In this document: piece by piece, positions 1-8,481 of the stretch | How positions within the stretch are numbered: the stretch's first letter is position 1 | How the letters are laid out: the number at the start of each line of letters is the position of its first letter | Source: NCEH01 sp043195125 | GTDB lineage: Bacteria; Pseudomonadota; Alphaproteobacteria; Rhizobiales; Xanthobacteraceae | Length of the DNA: 64,000 nt | Strand: one strand, 5' to 3' | NCBI RefSeq assembly: GCF_043195125.1 | Contig: NZ_JBAFWR010000003.1 | Notes under the pieces: model-generated | Told to the model about the DNA's origin: nothing | Database searches by the model: none | The model's input: the letters and a program-made list of their open reading frames with translations, nothing else | Made by a program: the position numbers and the translations under genes

Positions 1-1214
1 CTCTGCCCCTCGAAAAGATGCGCGTCCTGGATTTGACCCGCGCCCTGTCCGGCCCGTTCTGCAGCATGATCCTGGGGGACCTCGGCGCCGATGTGATCAA
101 GGTGGAGCCGGTGGGCGGCGGCGACATGATCCGCACCTGGGGTCCGTTCGACCGCACCGAGAGCGCCTATTACCTCTCCGGCAACCGCAACAAGCGCGGC
201 ATCGCGCTCGATTTCCGCTCGGCGGAAGGTCTGCGGCTGCTGCGCGAGATGGCGTTGAAGTCCGACGTCATCATCGAAAATTTCAAGCCCGGCACCATGG
301 CCAAGCTCGGCCTTGATCCGCAGAAACTACGGGCCCTCAAGCCGGACCTGATCATCGCCAGCATCAGCGGTTTCGGCTCCTCCGGCCCGTTGAGCGCGCG
401 CCCCGGCTTCGACCAGATCGCCCAAGGCTATTCCGGCTTCATGAGCTTTACCGGCACCACCGAGCCGACCCGCGTCGGCATCGCCATCGGCGATCTCACC
501 TCTGGCATGTGGCTCGCCATCGGCGTGCTGAGCGCCTGGATCGCGCGGCAGGATACGGGCCGCGGCGACCATGTGGAGACCTCGCTGCTCTCCAGCCTCA
601 TCAGCCTGCTCAGCGTGCAGGGCCAACGTTATCTGAGCATCGGCGAAGTCGCTGAGCCGACCGGAAACGTTCACCCCGTGATCACCCCCTATGGCGTGTT
701 CCGCGCCGGCGACGGCGACATGAACATCGGCGCCGCGACCCAGGAGATGTGGCTGAAGCTGTGTGACATCCTGGAGCGGCCGGACCTGAAGAGCGATCCG
801 CGCTTCCTCGACAATGCGCGCCGCATGGAGCATCGGCAGCTTCTGCGCGAGATCATCGAAGCGGAGCTGGCGCGCGGCACCCGCGCCCATTGGACCGCCC
901 AGCTGGTGGCGGCGGAAATTCCCGCCGGGCCCATCAACACCATCGCGGATGCCCTCAATGATGAGCAGGTGGCCCATCTCGGCCTGGTGGAAACCCTGCC
1001 GCACCCCACCCTCGGCCCGCTGTCGCAGCTTTCCAGCCCGTTGAAGATGGCCGGCACCGAAGATGGCTGGATCCGCCGCGTCCCGCCGCTGCTCGGCCAG
1101 CACACCCGCGAGGTGCTCGCGAACTACGGCTACGCGGCCGCCGAAATCCAGGAACTGGAATCGCGCGGGGTGGTGGCGCAGGCCGCGCTCTCCGCCAACG
1201 AGGACGCCGCCTGA
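1..1214 (+). CDS. CaiB/BaiF (class III) CoA transferase, 5' end outside window
   Basis: Class III CoA transferase that moves CoA between organic acids. The reading frame is open from base 3 (LPLEKMRVLDL...), and family members usually start a few residues before this motif, so the real start lies upstream; the ATG at 18 is internal or a weak alternative. Visible are the N-terminal DLTRALSGPFCS and LGADVIKVE motifs and the GDLTSG motif holding the probable catalytic Asp (about residue 159 from the ATG). Total length near 400 residues is normal for the family. It lies 112 bp before a TRAP transporter on the same strand, so it may activate the imported acid as a CoA thioester; that link is inference. 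Donor and acceptor acids cannot be told from sequence. Confidence 0.9.
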   Translation, partial: LPLEKMRVLDLTRALSGPFCSMILGDLGADVIKVEPVGGGDMIRTWGPFDRTESAYYLSGNRNKRGIALDFRSAEGLRLLREMALKSDVIIENFKPGTMAKLGLDPQKLRALKPDLIIASISGFGSSGPLSARPGFDQIAQGYSGFMSFTGTTEPTRVGIAIGDLTSGMWLAIGVLSAWIARQDTGRGDHVETSLLSSLISLLSVQGQRYLSIGEVAEPTGNVHPVITPYGVFRAGDGDMNIGAATQEMWLKLCDILERPDLKSDPRFLDNARRMEHRQLLREIIEAELARGTRAHWTAQLVAAEIPAGPINTIADALNDEQVAHLGLVETLPHPTLGPLSQLSSPLKMAGTEDGWIRRVPPLLGQHTREVLANYGYAAAEIQELESRGVVAQAALSANEDAA

Positions 1215-1326
1215 CCACCGCACGAAACACGCAGGCGCGAGGCTGAGCCACGGCCCCGCGCGAGAAGAACCGGGTGCGAAAAAACACGCCCGCTCCGCAA
1301 CGTCGGACCATTTTGGGAGAAACGCC

Positions 1327-2346
1327 ATGAAGATCAGTCGCAGACTTTTTGTGTCCGGCGCCATCGCCGCGCCGTTCGTCATCCGCAGCACCGGACAGGC
1401 CCGGGCGGACGCCCGCATCCTCAAGATCTCGCACCAGTTTCCCGGCGCGACGGGAAGCGACGGCGACTTCCGCGACCAATTGGTGAACAAATTCGCCGCC
1501 GAGGTTGAGAAACGCTCCGACGGCGCGTTGAAGTTCAATGTCTATCCCGGCTCCTCGCTGATGAAGACCAATGCGCAATTCTCCGCCTTGCGGAAGGGCG
1601 CGCTCGATCTCTCGCTGTTTCCTATTGCCTATGCGGGCGGCGAGATTCCGGAATGCAACATCGCGCAATTGCCCGGAATCGTGACCACCTATGAGCACGG
1701 CCTGTCCTGGCGCACCAAGCCCGCGGGCGAGGTGCTGGAAAGCGCGCTGGCCGCCAAAGGTGTGATGATTCTGACCTGGGTGTGGCAGGCGGCGGGCTGC
1801 GTGAGCAAAGCGCAGCCGGTGGTCGCGCCGGAGGATGCCAAGGGCGTGAAGGTGCGCGGCGGCTCGCGCGAGATGGACCTCGTGTTCCAGCGCATCGGCA
1901 GCACCGTGGTCTCGTTCCCGTCCAACGAGCTCTATGTCGCCATGCAGACCGGCATCTGCGAAGCCGCCGTGACCTCTTCCACCAGCATGATTTCCTTCCG
2001 TACCGAAGAAGTCGCACGGCATCTCGCGACCGGGCGAGGCAATTCCTACCAGTTCACGTTCCAGCCTTTGCTGATCTCGAAGATCATCTTCGACAGCCTC
2101 TCCGACAAGGAGAAGCAGATCGTGACCTCGGTCGGGCTGGAATTGCAGGAATTCGGGCTGAAGGGTGCGCTCGCCGACGACGAGCGCGTCGAGCAGACCT
2201 ACAAGAAGGCGGGCGCCGACGTCCATATGCTGACCCCGGACATCATCAGCAAATGGGTCGCCATTTCCAAGGAAACCGCCTGGAAGGACTTCGCGGGCAA
2301 AAGCGAGAACTGCGCGAAGCTGCTCGCACTGGCGGCCTCCGCATGA
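1327..2346 (+). CDS. dctP: TRAP transporter substrate-binding protein (DctP family)
   Basis: Periplasmic binding protein of a TRAP transporter, 339 aa. The N-terminus MKISRRLFVSG followed by a hydrophobic stretch and ARA/DA looks like a Tat-type or Sec signal. GGGAGA lies about 6 bases before the ATG at 1327. DctP-family features are the DARILKISHQFP strand start, the central segment with the SREMDLVFQRIGST stretch, and the family-typical 'ELYVAMQTGICEAA' helix, which probably contacts the ligand carboxylate near its conserved Arg. Its stop overlaps the next start (ATGA), so it is translationally coupled to the DctQ gene. Substrate is probably an organic acid; which one is unknown. Confidence 0.93.
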   Translation: MKISRRLFVSGAIAAPFVIRSTGQARADARILKISHQFPGATGSDGDFRDQLVNKFAAEVEKRSDGALKFNVYPGSSLMKTNAQFSALRKGALDLSLFPIAYAGGEIPECNIAQLPGIVTTYEHGLSWRTKPAGEVLESALAAKGVMILTWVWQAAGCVSKAQPVVAPEDAKGVKVRGGSREMDLVFQRIGSTVVSFPSNELYVAMQTGICEAAVTSSTSMISFRTEEVARHLATGRGNSYQFTFQPLLISKIIFDSLSDKEKQIVTSVGLELQEFGLKGALADDERVEQTYKKAGADVHMLTPDIISKWVAISKETAWKDFAGKSENCAKLLALAASA

Positions 2347-2921
2347 TTCCGACGCTGGATACTGCGCCGGACACCGACGCCGGTTTCCCGGCGCGCACGC
2401 AAGGCGGCGAGGTTCTCGCCGCCCTTGCCCGCGCGATGGCCCTGCTCAACCGCATCATCGTGCTGCTGGCCGCGCTGGTCCTCGTGCTCGCCGGGCTGAT
2501 CCTCTCCTATAGCGTCGCCTCGCGGCTCGCGTTCGGGTCCATGAGCTATTGGCAGGACGAGGCCTCCGTCTTCCTGCTGGTCGGCGCCACCTTCATGACC
2601 GCGGCTTATGTGCAGGGCCGGCGAGGCCATGTGGCCATCGAGGCGCTGAGTGCCCTCCTGCCGCCGCGCGTGAACGCCGCCCGGCTGCTGGTGGTGGACA
2701 TCGCCAGCCTCGCCTTCTGCGCCTTCTTCACCTGGAAGTCGTTCGCATTGCTGGAGGAAGCCTGGATTGAGGGGCAGGTGTCCTCGTCCTCCTGGGCGCC
2801 TCCGCTCTGGATCCCCTACGCCACCATGACCCTTGGGATGGGCCTGCTGTGCCTGCAGATCGCCCTGCAAGTGGTGACCGCACTCGCGCCGCACAGCCAC
2901 CGGACCGGAGGCCGCCCATGA
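2343..2921 (+). CDS. dctQ: TRAP transporter small permease subunit (DctQ)
   Basis: Small integral membrane subunit of the TRAP transporter, 192 aa. It shows four hydrophobic segments (about residues 35-58, 75-95, 115-135 and 155-180), the DctQ four-helix layout, with the characteristic WQDEASVFLLVGATFMTAAYV segment in the second and third helices. The start is set by the ATGA overlap with dctP; the stop again overlaps the dctM start by four bases, so dctPQM is one transcript. It anchors the large DctM permease and helps dock the binding protein (family knowledge). The N-terminal extension of about 30 residues before the first helix is polar and unremarkable. Confidence 0.9.
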   Translation: MIPTLDTAPDTDAGFPARTQGGEVLAALARAMALLNRIIVLLAALVLVLAGLILSYSVASRLAFGSMSYWQDEASVFLLVGATFMTAAYVQGRRGHVAIEALSALLPPRVNAARLLVVDIASLAFCAFFTWKSFALLEEAWIEGQVSSSSWAPPLWIPYATMTLGMGLLCLQIALQVVTALAPHSHRTGGRP

Positions 2922-4270
2922 GCACGCTCGTCGTCGGCCTGATGTATGGAGGGGCGACGCTGCTCACCATGTTCATCGGCATGCCCATCGCCTTCGCGCT
3001 GGGGGCGGTGGCGGTGGTGTTCATGCTCGGCTTCATGCCCGCCGCATCCCTCGATACGGTCACCCAGAACGTCTATGAGGAGATGGCCTCCATCACCCTC
3101 CTCTCCATCCCCCTGTTCATCCTCAAGGGCGCCGCCATCGGCAAGTCGCGCGCCGGGCAGGATCTCTATTCCGCGCTCCATGCCTGGATGCACAAGATCC
3201 CCGGCGGCCTCGGCATCGCCAATGTGTTCGCCTGCGCCCTGTTCGCCGCCATGGCCGGCTCCTCCCCCGCCACCTGCTCGGCCATCGGCTCCGCCGGCAT
3301 TCCCGAGATGCGCAAGCGCGGCTATTCGGGCGGCTTTGCCGCCGGCCTGATCGCCGCCGGCGGAACGCTCGGCATCCTTTTGCCGCCCTCCATCACCATG
3401 ATCCTCTATGCGGTCGCCGCCGAGCAATCGCTCGGCCGCCTGTTCCTCGCCGGGCTCGGGCCGGGCCTGCTGCTGGTGATGCTGTTCGCCGCCTATGCCA
3501 TGGTGCGCTTCCGCCAGGAGTTCGCCCGCGCCAAGCATCTCTACGAGCAGACCGGCGCCGCATCGCCGATCCTGCACGAAGAGAACCTCACCATGCGCGA
3601 CCGCTTCGCCGCGCTGCCGCGGGTGCTGCCCTTCGTGATCCTGCTCACCGGCGTCATGGTCGCCCTCTACGGCGGCTATGCCACCCCCTCCGAGACCGCC
3701 GGCCTCGGCGGGATCCTGGCCCTGGTGCTGATCGCCCTCATCTACCAGGTCTGGACCCCGAAGGATCTCGAGCCGATCCTCACCTCCACCTTGCGGGAGG
3801 CCACCATGCTGATGCTCATCATCGGCATGTCGCTGCTCTATTCCTATGTGATGAGCTATCTGCACATCTCCCAGGCGGCGGCGCAGGCGATCGTGGCGCT
3901 GCACCTGTCCAAATGGCTGCTGCTGGCGACCATATTGGTGCTGGTGGTGGTGCTCGGCTTCTTCCTGCCGCCGGTGTCGATCATCCTGATGACCGCGCCC
4001 ATCATCCTGCCGCCGCTAAAAGCCGCCGGCTTCGATCTGATCTGGTTCGGCGTGGTGATGACCATCGTCATGGAAATGGGGCTGATTCACCCACCCGTGG
4101 GGCTGAACATCTTCGTCATCAAGAACATCGCCCCCGACATTCCGCTGAAGGACGTGATCTGGGGCACCGTTCCCTTCGTGCTGCTGATGATGCTCGCCGT
4201 GGTCCTGCTCTGCCTCTTCCCCCAGATCGCGACCGGTCTTCCAGATCTCGTCATGGGCAAGGGGCGGTAG
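2918..4270 (+). CDS. dctM: TRAP transporter large permease subunit (DctM)
   Basis: Sodium-coupled large permease of the TRAP system, 450 aa, with about twelve hydrophobic segments. Typical DctM stretches are MFIGMPIAFALGA near the N-terminus, the AAMAGSSPATCSAIGSAGIPEM segment with the Gly/Ser-rich reentrant region, and LIHPPVGLNIFVIKN in the second half. It starts in a 4-bp overlap with dctQ. With the binding protein and DctQ it forms a complete secondary uptake system that uses an ion gradient and not ATP. It ends 30 bp from the convergent P-type ATPase gene; no clear terminator was seen there. Confidence 0.93.
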   Translation: MSTLVVGLMYGGATLLTMFIGMPIAFALGAVAVVFMLGFMPAASLDTVTQNVYEEMASITLLSIPLFILKGAAIGKSRAGQDLYSALHAWMHKIPGGLGIANVFACALFAAMAGSSPATCSAIGSAGIPEMRKRGYSGGFAAGLIAAGGTLGILLPPSITMILYAVAAEQSLGRLFLAGLGPGLLLVMLFAAYAMVRFRQEFARAKHLYEQTGAASPILHEENLTMRDRFAALPRVLPFVILLTGVMVALYGGYATPSETAGLGGILALVLIALIYQVWTPKDLEPILTSTLREATMLMLIIGMSLLYSYVMSYLHISQAAAQAIVALHLSKWLLLATILVLVVVLGFFLPPVSIILMTAPIILPPLKAAGFDLIWFGVVMTIVMEMGLIHPPVGLNIFVIKNIAPDIPLKDVIWGTVPFVLLMMLAVVLLCLFPQIATGLPDLVMGKGR

Positions 4271-4300
4271 CCTCAAAGAGCCCTGTTTCGTCGGCCGCCG

Positions 4301-6616
4301 TCAGACGATGGCGAGCCGGCGGAACAGCACCTGCTTCACCGCATCGAGGACGAAAGCCAAAGCGACCGCCGCGAGGCCTATGGCGCCGATGAGATGGGCC
4401 GGCAGGGGCGCCATCAGCACGCCCTTCAGCGCGAGGGTGCAGATCAGAGTCAGGTCCACGACTGACGACGCGATCAGCCACGCGCCGGGCCGCGAACTCC
4501 ACAGGTGCAGGCGCTCTCGCGCCACATAGAACACCGCCTGCCCGCTGAACACCAGTGTCACCACCGCCAAGGTGCGCAGTGTCTGCGTATCCAGATCGAG
4601 AATGAACTTCCCGGCCGCGAGGCTCGCGACGCAGAACATCAGGTCGACGAAGCCCATGATGACGCCGGCGATGGTGAGATTGCGGATGCGCCACGTGTTC
4701 GGCCGAGGTGAAGGGCGCACATTGTCGGTGGAGGATGACATGGCGAGAAAGTCGCCGCACACCATCATCAGCACCATCAGCGTGGGTGTGAGGATGGCAT
4801 GCCCGGTGATCATCAGGCCTGCCGCCAGAAACAGCACCTGGACCACCTTATGAAGGATCGCGCGGAGCGTGTAGGTGAGAATCCGCTGGAACGTGGTCCG
4901 CCCTTCCACGATCGCCGCCACGATCCCGCCCAGCCCGGGCTCCGTGAGCACGATGCCCGCCGCCGATTTCGCGACGTCACTGGCGGTCGAGACGGCGATC
5001 CCCATCTGCGCCTGGCGCAGGGCGGGCGCATCGTTGGCGCCGTCGCCGCACATGCCGACGATATGCCCGGTCTTTTGCAGCGCCTTGACCAGCAGATATT
5101 TATCCTCCGGCAGCACGCCGGCGAAGATCGCGTAATCGTCCGCTCGCAGGTCCTGCGGCACGGGCGTGGTGGCCCAGGTCCGGCCGGTGATGCCGACCGC
5201 GCCGGCCACCACTTCGGCGGTGGACCGCGCGTCCCCCGTCACCATCACCGTGCGCACGCCGAGGGCGGAGAGTTCCGCGACCAGCGCGGCGGAATCCGCG
5301 CGCGGCGGATCGCTGAGCGCCACCAGCCCGATGATGGCGAGCGCCCCGGGCGGCCCGGAGGCAACCGCGAGCACACGAAACCCCTGCGCCTCGAGGTCCG
5401 CCAGCGCTCCCGGCACCGCGGCCGACGCCGATGCAAGGCCGGCGATCACGCCGAAGGCGCCCTTGACCACGCAGAGGATGGCGCCATCCGCTGCGCGAAC
5501 CGTCGCCTCCGCCCGTTTGCGGGCGGGGTCGAAGGGTGTGAAAGAAACCAGCGCCGGGGCGCCCTGGAACGGCGTTCGCGCGGCGGCGGCGCGGACCGCC
5601 GCGTCCACCGGATCCCGCCCGCCATCCGAACTTGCGCGCGCGGCGAGCGCAAGCACCTGCGCCTCGGCAAATCCCGGCATGGCGACGACCGACATCACGG
5701 CCAGCTCGTTTCGGGTCAGCGTCCCCGTCTTGTCGGAACACAGGACATCGATGCCGGCGGCCTCGTCCACCGCAGATAGGCTCGTGGGCAGCACGCCCCG
5801 TCGTGCCAAGGCGCGAGCCCCCACCGCCGCCGCGAGGGTGAACATGGACGGGAGCGCGACAGGAATGGACGCCAGGATCGCGACCAGCATCAGCGGCACG
5901 AACTCGGCGGCCGGCATCGGAAGCCACACCGCATAGATGCCGAGCAGGACCGTCACCACCCCGTTGAACAGCACCAAATTGCGCACGACACCCAGGACCG
6001 TCTTCTGCTGCGAGCTTTGAACCGAAGCCGAGCGGACGAGTTCGGCCGTGCGCCCGAATTTGGTGCGCGCCCCGGTGGCGATCACCTCCGCCACCGCCTC
6101 CCCGCGCCGCACCAGCGTGCCCGCATAGGCTTCCACCCCAGGGCCTGCCTCGATGGCCATGGATTCTCCGGTGACCATGGATTGGTCGAGCAGGATCGCG
6201 CCCTCGACCAGCCGCACGTCCGCCGCCACGATCCCGCCCAGCGACAGTTTCACCACGTCGCCCGACACCAGCTGATCCACCGGCAGCGTCTGCCACGTGC
6301 CGTCGCGCCGGACCGAGGCGACCAGGGCCAGGCGCGATTTCAGCGCATCGAGGGTCGCCTGGGCGCGCCGTTCCTGGAAGAAGCCGAGCCCCGCGTTGAA
6401 CACCAGCAGGAGCGCGACGATTCCGGCCTCGGCATAGTCCCCGATGACGATCTGGAGCAGGATCGCCGCTTCAAGCATCCAGGGCACGGGCGCCCAGAGC
6501 TTGTTGATCGCCCGGCGCAGCGGGTGCTGCACCACATCGGCGACGGCGTTCGGGCCGTCGCGTTCAAGACGTAGCCTTGCCTCGTCGGCGGTCAAGCCGG
6601 GAGAGAGATCCGCCAT
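4301..6616 (-). CDS. Plasma-membrane proton-efflux type P-type ATPase
   Basis: P-type ATPase of the type III H+-ATPase group, 771 aa from the chosen ATG at 6616 (an upstream in-frame ATG at 6703 would add 29 unconserved residues). Visible landmarks: N-terminal LTADEARLRLERDGPNAV cation-ATPase motif, TGES at about 149-152, DKTGTLT with phosphorylated Asp about 295, KGA near 385, and GDGANDAPAL at about 524-533. The M4 motif is IPVALP, as in H+-ATPases, not the PEGLP of Ca2+/Na+ pumps or CPC of metal pumps. It likely extrudes protons to build membrane potential or resist acid. It lies downstream of a ThDP enzyme on the same strand (162 bp gap), so it could have its own promoter. Confidence 0.9.
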   Translation of the reverse strand: MADLSPGLTADEARLRLERDGPNAVADVVQHPLRRAINKLWAPVPWMLEAAILLQIVIGDYAEAGIVALLLVFNAGLGFFQERRAQATLDALKSRLALVASVRRDGTWQTLPVDQLVSGDVVKLSLGGIVAADVRLVEGAILLDQSMVTGESMAIEAGPGVEAYAGTLVRRGEAVAEVIATGARTKFGRTAELVRSASVQSSQQKTVLGVVRNLVLFNGVVTVLLGIYAVWLPMPAAEFVPLMLVAILASIPVALPSMFTLAAAVGARALARRGVLPTSLSAVDEAAGIDVLCSDKTGTLTRNELAVMSVVAMPGFAEAQVLALAARASSDGGRDPVDAAVRAAAARTPFQGAPALVSFTPFDPARKRAEATVRAADGAILCVVKGAFGVIAGLASASAAVPGALADLEAQGFRVLAVASGPPGALAIIGLVALSDPPRADSAALVAELSALGVRTVMVTGDARSTAEVVAGAVGITGRTWATTPVPQDLRADDYAIFAGVLPEDKYLLVKALQKTGHIVGMCGDGANDAPALRQAQMGIAVSTASDVAKSAAGIVLTEPGLGGIVAAIVEGRTTFQRILTYTLRAILHKVVQVLFLAAGLMITGHAILTPTLMVLMMVCGDFLAMSSSTDNVRPSPRPNTWRIRNLTIAGVIMGFVDLMFCVASLAAGKFILDLDTQTLRTLAVVTLVFSGQAVFYVARERLHLWSSRPGAWLIASSVVDLTLICTLALKGVLMAPLPAHLIGAIGLAAVALAFVLDAVKQVLFRRLAIV

Positions 6617-6629
6617 AGCTCGCCTTCTC

Positions 6630-6649
6630 GTCCATTCACTCGGATGGAC
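6630..6649. promoter_or_regulatory. Inverted repeat just upstream of the P-type ATPase gene
   Basis: GTCCAT (6630-6635) and ATGGAC (6644-6649) form a perfect 6-bp inverted repeat with an 8-base spacer, 14 bases upstream of the ATPase start. It could be an operator or a 5' leader hairpin. Nothing else supports either role. Confidence 0.3.
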
Positions 6650-6778
6650 TTCTAGAAAGCATAGCGCCCTGGCACCTTGATCTTGCGTGGCCCGCCCGCC
6701 CACAATCGCGTGAGGCGCCCTTGGGGCATCTCATTCCGCGCAGCGACAAAACCGCCGTTCAGAACCGCCCGCGCGCCC

Positions 6779-8452
6779 TCAAATGATCATGTCCGGGGTC
6801 AGTTGATTGGAGGGCACGCGCACTTCCACGATGGCGGGGCCGCCGGCCGACAGGGCACGGGCGAAGGCGGCCGGGAATTCCCCATCCTGCGTCACCACCT
6901 CGCCATGGGCGCCATAGCTCTGCGCCAAGGCGGCAAAATCGGGATTGGTGAGGAAGGTGCCGCTCGGCCGGCCCGGAAAGTGCCGCTCCTGATGCATGCG
7001 GATGGACCCGTAGATCGCATTGTTCACGACGATGACCACGATCGGCAGCTTGTGGTGAACGGCCGTGGCGAATTCCGGCGAGGCCATCTGGAAACAGCCG
7101 TCGCCCGCGAGCGCAACCACGGTGCGCTCGGGATGACGCAGTTTCGCGGCGATGGCGCCCGGCAGGCCATAGCCCATGCTGCCGGATTTCGGCGCCATCT
7201 GCGTGCCGAAGGTCCGGTAGCGGAAGAAGCGGTGCAGCCACACGGTGTAATTGCCGGCGCCATTGGCGACGATCGCGTCGTCCGGCAGCGTTTCCCGCAG
7301 GTGCAGGATCATCTTGCCGAGATCGAAGCCAGCGGTGCGTGTCGGCGGCTGCTGGTAGGCTTCGAACGCCGCCCGCGCCTCGGCCGTCCACCCGCGCCAC
7401 GGCGAAGCGTCCAGCAATTCCAGCTCGGTCAGCGCGTCGGCGAAACGCTCCATACCGGCGAGGATCGGCAGATCGGCGGTGTAAACCCGCCCAAGGTCCT
7501 CGGCGCCGGGGTGGACGTGGATCAGGGTCTGCTTGGGCGCGGGCACGTCCAGCGCCGTATAGGCCTTGCTGGTGATCTCCCCGAGGCGATCGCCGATGAC
7601 GAGCAGCACATCGGCGGTCTTCACCCGCTCGGTCAGGGCGGGGCTGGAGCCGAGCGTGAGATGCCCGACGTAATGAAGCTGCTCGTTGTTTACGAGATCC
7701 TGGGAGCGGAACCCCGCCACCACCGGCAGCGCATTGGCGGCGCAGAAGGCGCTGACCTTCGCGGCGGCGCCCGGCGTCCAGGTGCTGCCGCCGATGATCA
7801 CCAGCGGCCGCTGCGCCTGCTGGAGCAGGTCGCGCAAACGCACCATGTCTTCCGGCGCGGGGGCGGCGGAGGTCGGCCGGAAGGCCGGCGCATCTGCCAC
7901 CGCGCTGGTGCTGCTCAGCACGTCCTCGGGAATGGACAGCACCACCGGCCCCGGTCGCCCCTGGGTTGCGATGTGATAGGCCCGGCTCACATATTCCGGG
8001 ATCAGATCGGGGCTCTCGATCTCGCCGACCCATTTCGTCATGTCCGCGAACACGCGGGTGTAATTGATTTCCTGGAAGCCCTCGCGCCCACGCGTGGTGC
8101 GGGGCACTTGGCCGACGATGAGGATCATCGGCGTGGAATCCTGCCAGGCGGTATGCACGCCCACCGTCGCATGCATCGCGCCCGGCCCCCGGCTGACGAG
8201 GCACAGGCCCGGCAGGCCGGTGAGCTTGCCATCCGCTTCCGCCATATGGGACGCGTTCGCCTCATGCCGGCAGACGATGAAGCGCACGCCGTGCTCGCCC
8301 TCGTGCATGGCATCGAAGATCGGCAGCGCGCTTTCGCCCGGCACGCCGAAGATGCGGTCGGCACCATGGATACGCAGCGCATCCACCAGGATCTGCCCGC
8401 CGTTGCGGGTGGCCGTCGCGGCCTGTGCGGGCGCTGGGCTATGGGTGTTCAT
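6779..8452 (-). CDS. Thiamine-diphosphate-dependent enzyme, acetolactate-synthase-like
   Basis: ThDP enzyme of the acetolactate synthase/2-oxoacid decarboxylase superfamily, 557 aa. The N-terminal Pyr domain carries FGVPGES and CRHEANASHM with the catalytic Glu (about E64) that activates the thiazolium ring. The C-terminal PP domain has the GDG...NN metal/diphosphate motif (GDG about 450, NN about 477-478). The RGPGAMHA segment is typical of the ALS-like branch. It lacks the GNPGSNE motif of benzoylformate decarboxylase, so that function is unlikely. The ATG at 8452 is preceded by GAGGAAA. It follows an aldehyde dehydrogenase by 29 bases on the same strand; together they could turn a 2-oxoacid into an aldehyde and then an acid (inference). 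True acetolactate synthesis is less likely because no small subunit is present. Confidence 0.85.
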   Translation of the reverse strand: MNTHSPAPAQAATATRNGGQILVDALRIHGADRIFGVPGESALPIFDAMHEGEHGVRFIVCRHEANASHMAEADGKLTGLPGLCLVSRGPGAMHATVGVHTAWQDSTPMILIVGQVPRTTRGREGFQEINYTRVFADMTKWVGEIESPDLIPEYVSRAYHIATQGRPGPVVLSIPEDVLSSTSAVADAPAFRPTSAAPAPEDMVRLRDLLQQAQRPLVIIGGSTWTPGAAAKVSAFCAANALPVVAGFRSQDLVNNEQLHYVGHLTLGSSPALTERVKTADVLLVIGDRLGEITSKAYTALDVPAPKQTLIHVHPGAEDLGRVYTADLPILAGMERFADALTELELLDASPWRGWTAEARAAFEAYQQPPTRTAGFDLGKMILHLRETLPDDAIVANGAGNYTVWLHRFFRYRTFGTQMAPKSGSMGYGLPGAIAAKLRHPERTVVALAGDGCFQMASPEFATAVHHKLPIVVIVVNNAIYGSIRMHQERHFPGRPSGTFLTNPDFAALAQSYGAHGEVVTQDGEFPAAFARALSAGGPAIVEVRVPSNQLTPDMII

Positions 8453-8481
8453 TGGCGGTGTTTCCTCATCAAGCCCGCGGC

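Noticed and set aside
1..8452. Oxalate catabolism (CoA transferase plus ThDP decarboxylase)
   Set aside because: The two genes are on opposite strands, 5.5 kb apart; the ThDP protein is ALS-like and no formyl-CoA handling gene is present.
6779..8452. Benzoylformate decarboxylase of a mandelate pathway
   Set aside because: The GNPGSNE motif with the active-site Ser is replaced by GVPGESA, and no mandelate racemase or dehydrogenase is nearby.
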